A stretch of DNA of 6,183 nt, from contig JAUVLN010000142.1 in the NCBI GenBank assembly GCA_030600725.1, positions 1 to 6,183 of the forward strand, in the 5' to 3' direction. Positions 4,976-6,183 of the stretch are shown in pieces (position 1 is the first letter of the stretch; every line of letters starts with the position of its first letter). The DNA is from Thermoplasmatota archaeon. Lineage in GTDB: Archaea; Thermoplasmatota; Penumbrarchaeia; Penumbrarchaeales; Penumbrarchaeaceae. Under the pieces are notes generated by a model. The model had not been told where the DNA came from. It was given only the letters and a program-made list of their open reading frames with translations, and did not search any database. The translations under genes were made by a program, and so were the position numbers.

Positions 4976-5497
4976 GAAATTGAGTATTCGACCGTTCTGC
5001 TCAGTAAAATCGAATAGATCTGATCCTTTAATGATATCAAGTACCTCCTCTTTCTTGATGCGAAAACAGAAACGTGAGAAGAAGGATCCTTCTGGTTTGA
5101 GAACCCTATGCAATTCCATTAATAAAGACGACTTATCCTCAATCTCTGGGAGTACTCCAAATAACAGGATCATATCTACACTTTCATCAGGCAATCCAGT
5201 ATTTCCATCTGATAAAATAGTTACAATATTATGAAAATCATACTTTTTTAGCCTTTTCTTGACTTTTTTTATAGCTATAGGTTGTTTATCCAAAGCATAG
5301 ACCTTCCCATTTTTACCTGCAATTATAGCTGCAGGGAAAGTATAGGAACCGATACCACAACCAAAATCAAGTATATTCTGCCCATTTATGATATTGAGTT
5401 TTTTCACTTCATCTTCTGGATTGAAGGGAATACCAACTATATCTCTTAATCCTAAGAATAGATACTCCATCCGAACTTTGATCAAGATATCTTTCAT
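4949..5497 (-). CDS. Class I SAM-dependent methyltransferase, substrate unknown
   Basis: 182 residues with a Rossmann-type methyltransferase core. Motif I, the SAM-binding loop, is ILDFGCGIGSYT (42-53). The acidic end of strand 2 is VYALD (66-70), D70, expected to hold the ribose hydroxyls. A motif IV-like segment SVDMILLFGVLPEI follows, then LMELHRVLKPEGSF, the helix and turn typical of UbiE/Methyltransf_11 proteins. It is soluble, with no membrane helix. The substrate cannot be read; UbiE-like and ArsM-like small-molecule enzymes share this core, but no extra cysteine motif for arsenic is evident. Two GGAG copies precede the ATG. It follows the trmO-like gene by 22 bases, so the two probably form an operon. 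The C-terminus (ILNFSKKRKKYQ) runs into the broken frame downstream, so the last residues might derive from an insertion junction, though the length is normal. Confidence 0.87.
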   Translation of the reverse strand: MKDILIKVRMEYLFLGLRDIVGIPFNPEDEVKKLNIINGQNILDFGCGIGSYTFPAAIIAGKNGKVYALDKQPIAIKKVKKRLKKYDFHNIVTILSDGNTGLPDESVDMILLFGVLPEIEDKSSLLMELHRVLKPEGSFFSRFCFRIKKEEVLDIIKGSDLFDFTEQNGRILNFSKKRKKYQ

Positions 5498-5519
5498 ATT
5501 ATCTCCACTCCATTGAATC

Positions 5520-5957
5520 CTATACTTTACTTTTTAACCATCCGATCTTTACATTTGTTCTCAGATCAAAATGCGAGACATATGGTTTGATATCCAGAAG
5601 AGGAGTCCCATTTAGCATATCAACCTGTCCTATTCTTAAAATATTTCCCTTCCTTTCAATGAGTTCCACAATAGAAATACCAATTGGGTTCGGTCTATTG
5701 TAGTGTCTGGTTGCAAAGAGTCCATGCTTTTCTTCATCAAGAAATGTGGATGTCAAAGGTACATAACCGGTTGCTTCATGAAAATAATAAATCAAATAAA
5801 TGTGAGAGAAGCCCTCAATATCCTTCATTGCGTCTTCAAATTCACGAAATATTTCTACTTCACCAGTTTTTTCTGATCTATATCCTTGGCAAGGTATCTC
5901 TTTTTTATCCCTGTAAGGTGTGTGTATCATCCCTATCTGTTTCAGTTCAAACTTCAT
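5520..5957 (-). CDS. trmO: TrmO/TsaA-like tRNA (N6-threonylcarbamoyl-A37) methyltransferase
   Basis: 145 residues of the TrmO (TsaA, YaeB; COG1720) family, which in E. coli uses SAM to methylate the N6 of threonylcarbamoyladenosine at tRNA position 37. Family motifs occur in order: IGMIHTPY near the N-terminus, the strand GFSHIYLIYYFH, the SAM-binding signature FATRHYNRPNPIGIS, then VDMLNGTPLLDIKPY. The fold is a beta-barrel unrelated to Rossmann methyltransferases. It lacks the C-terminal domain of the E. coli protein, as archaeal members usually do. Archaeal members have also been suggested to act on other substrates, so tRNA is the default rather than proven. The ATG at 5957 has only a distant GGGGGT upstream. 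It is probably the first gene of an operon with the class I methyltransferase. Confidence 0.9.
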   Translation of the reverse strand: MKFELKQIGMIHTPYRDKKEIPCQGYRSEKTGEVEIFREFEDAMKDIEGFSHIYLIYYFHEATGYVPLTSTFLDEEKHGLFATRHYNRPNPIGISIVELIERKGNILRIGQVDMLNGTPLLDIKPYVSHFDLRTNVKIGWLKSKV

Positions 5958-5964
5958 TTTTTAT

Positions 5965-6183
5965 TTACCCCCATAAATATCTTTGTACATCCGAGAATCT
6001 TCCGTTTTCATGTTCTATCTTCATTTTAGATTCACCAAATATCGTTTCTATTCCGAATATTACAAATTCCAGGTTAATAGATATTATTCCACTCCATTAT
6101 GTGTTAAATTACTTAACCTCCCACCACATCACTACTGCATTATTGTTCTCTCTAAATATGTCATTTTTTAATTTTTTCAATAA
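5965..6183 (-). pseudogene. Possible decayed reading frame upstream of trmO
   Basis: One minus-strand frame is open from the window edge (6183) to a TAA at 6111-6109 (24 codons, ending NAVVMWWEVK), has a second stop four codons on, then is open for 43 codons to a TAA at 5967-5965. The second part has a protein-like pattern (NLEFVIFGIETIFGESK, then KIEHENGRFSDVQ). No start with a ribosome-binding site is seen; the only ATG (6024) would give 19 residues. It might be a gene broken by two stops, the tail of a gene to the right plus a chance frame, or simply AT-rich spacer. Nothing else was seen in 5958-6183. Confidence 0.22.
5973..5980 (-). promoter_or_regulatory. Possible TATA box of the trmO-methyltransferase operon
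   Basis: On the minus strand ATATTTAT lies about 16-23 bases before the trmO ATG, which would give a nearly leaderless transcript. The surroundings are AT-rich, so alternatives upstream cannot be excluded. Confidence 0.3.

Noticed and set aside
1..6183. tRNA, rRNA or CRISPR repeats
   Set aside because: No cloverleaf-like stretch, conserved rRNA segment or regularly spaced repeat was found on either strand by eye.

Overview
The window is archaeal. It encodes a TATA-binding protein, its promoters look archaeal (AT-rich TATA boxes about 25 bases ahead of starts, one probably leaderless), and ribosome-binding sites match the archaeal GGAGGTGA pattern. The protein set (RAD55/KaiC-like ATPases, TBP, a DtxR-type regulator, TrmO) suggests a euryarchaeote, perhaps near Thermoplasmata. 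That placement is inference and the genus cannot be read from here.

Left part (1-2201, plus strand): the last codons of a probable TPR protein, then a tight three-gene operon of RecA/KaiC-superfamily proteins. The genes are joined by a zero-base junction and an ATGA overlap. Only the first has an intact Walker A P-loop. In the second and third the lysine and the following Ser/Thr are replaced, while the Walker B aspartate stays. This looks like a hetero-oligomeric module of one ATPase and two non-catalytic paralogues, and it is the most interesting content here.

Middle part (2204-3821): on the minus strand, TBP is followed after 22 bases by a 58-residue unrecognised protein with a good ribosome-binding site, convergent with the ATPase operon. 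Divergent from TBP lies a plus-strand gene that corresponds to only the C-terminal third of an SPL-type radical SAM protein (FGGMTLK motif plus a helix-hairpin-helix tail). The radical SAM barrel is missing, and a one-base frameshift may lie at its 5' end. The space between them holds a 20-base perfect palindrome and other repeats.

Right part (about 3900-6183): base composition drops sharply (counted samples: 58% GC at 1501-1560 against 22-40% at 5221-5340). All genes are on the minus strand: TrmO-like tRNA methyltransferase, a class I SAM methyltransferase 22 bases downstream, a 335-base stretch with a broken reading frame, and a DtxR/MntR-type metal regulator. Further broken frames lie at the right edge and beyond the regulator's stop. 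Together these suggest an acquired or rearranged segment joined to a higher-GC core region.
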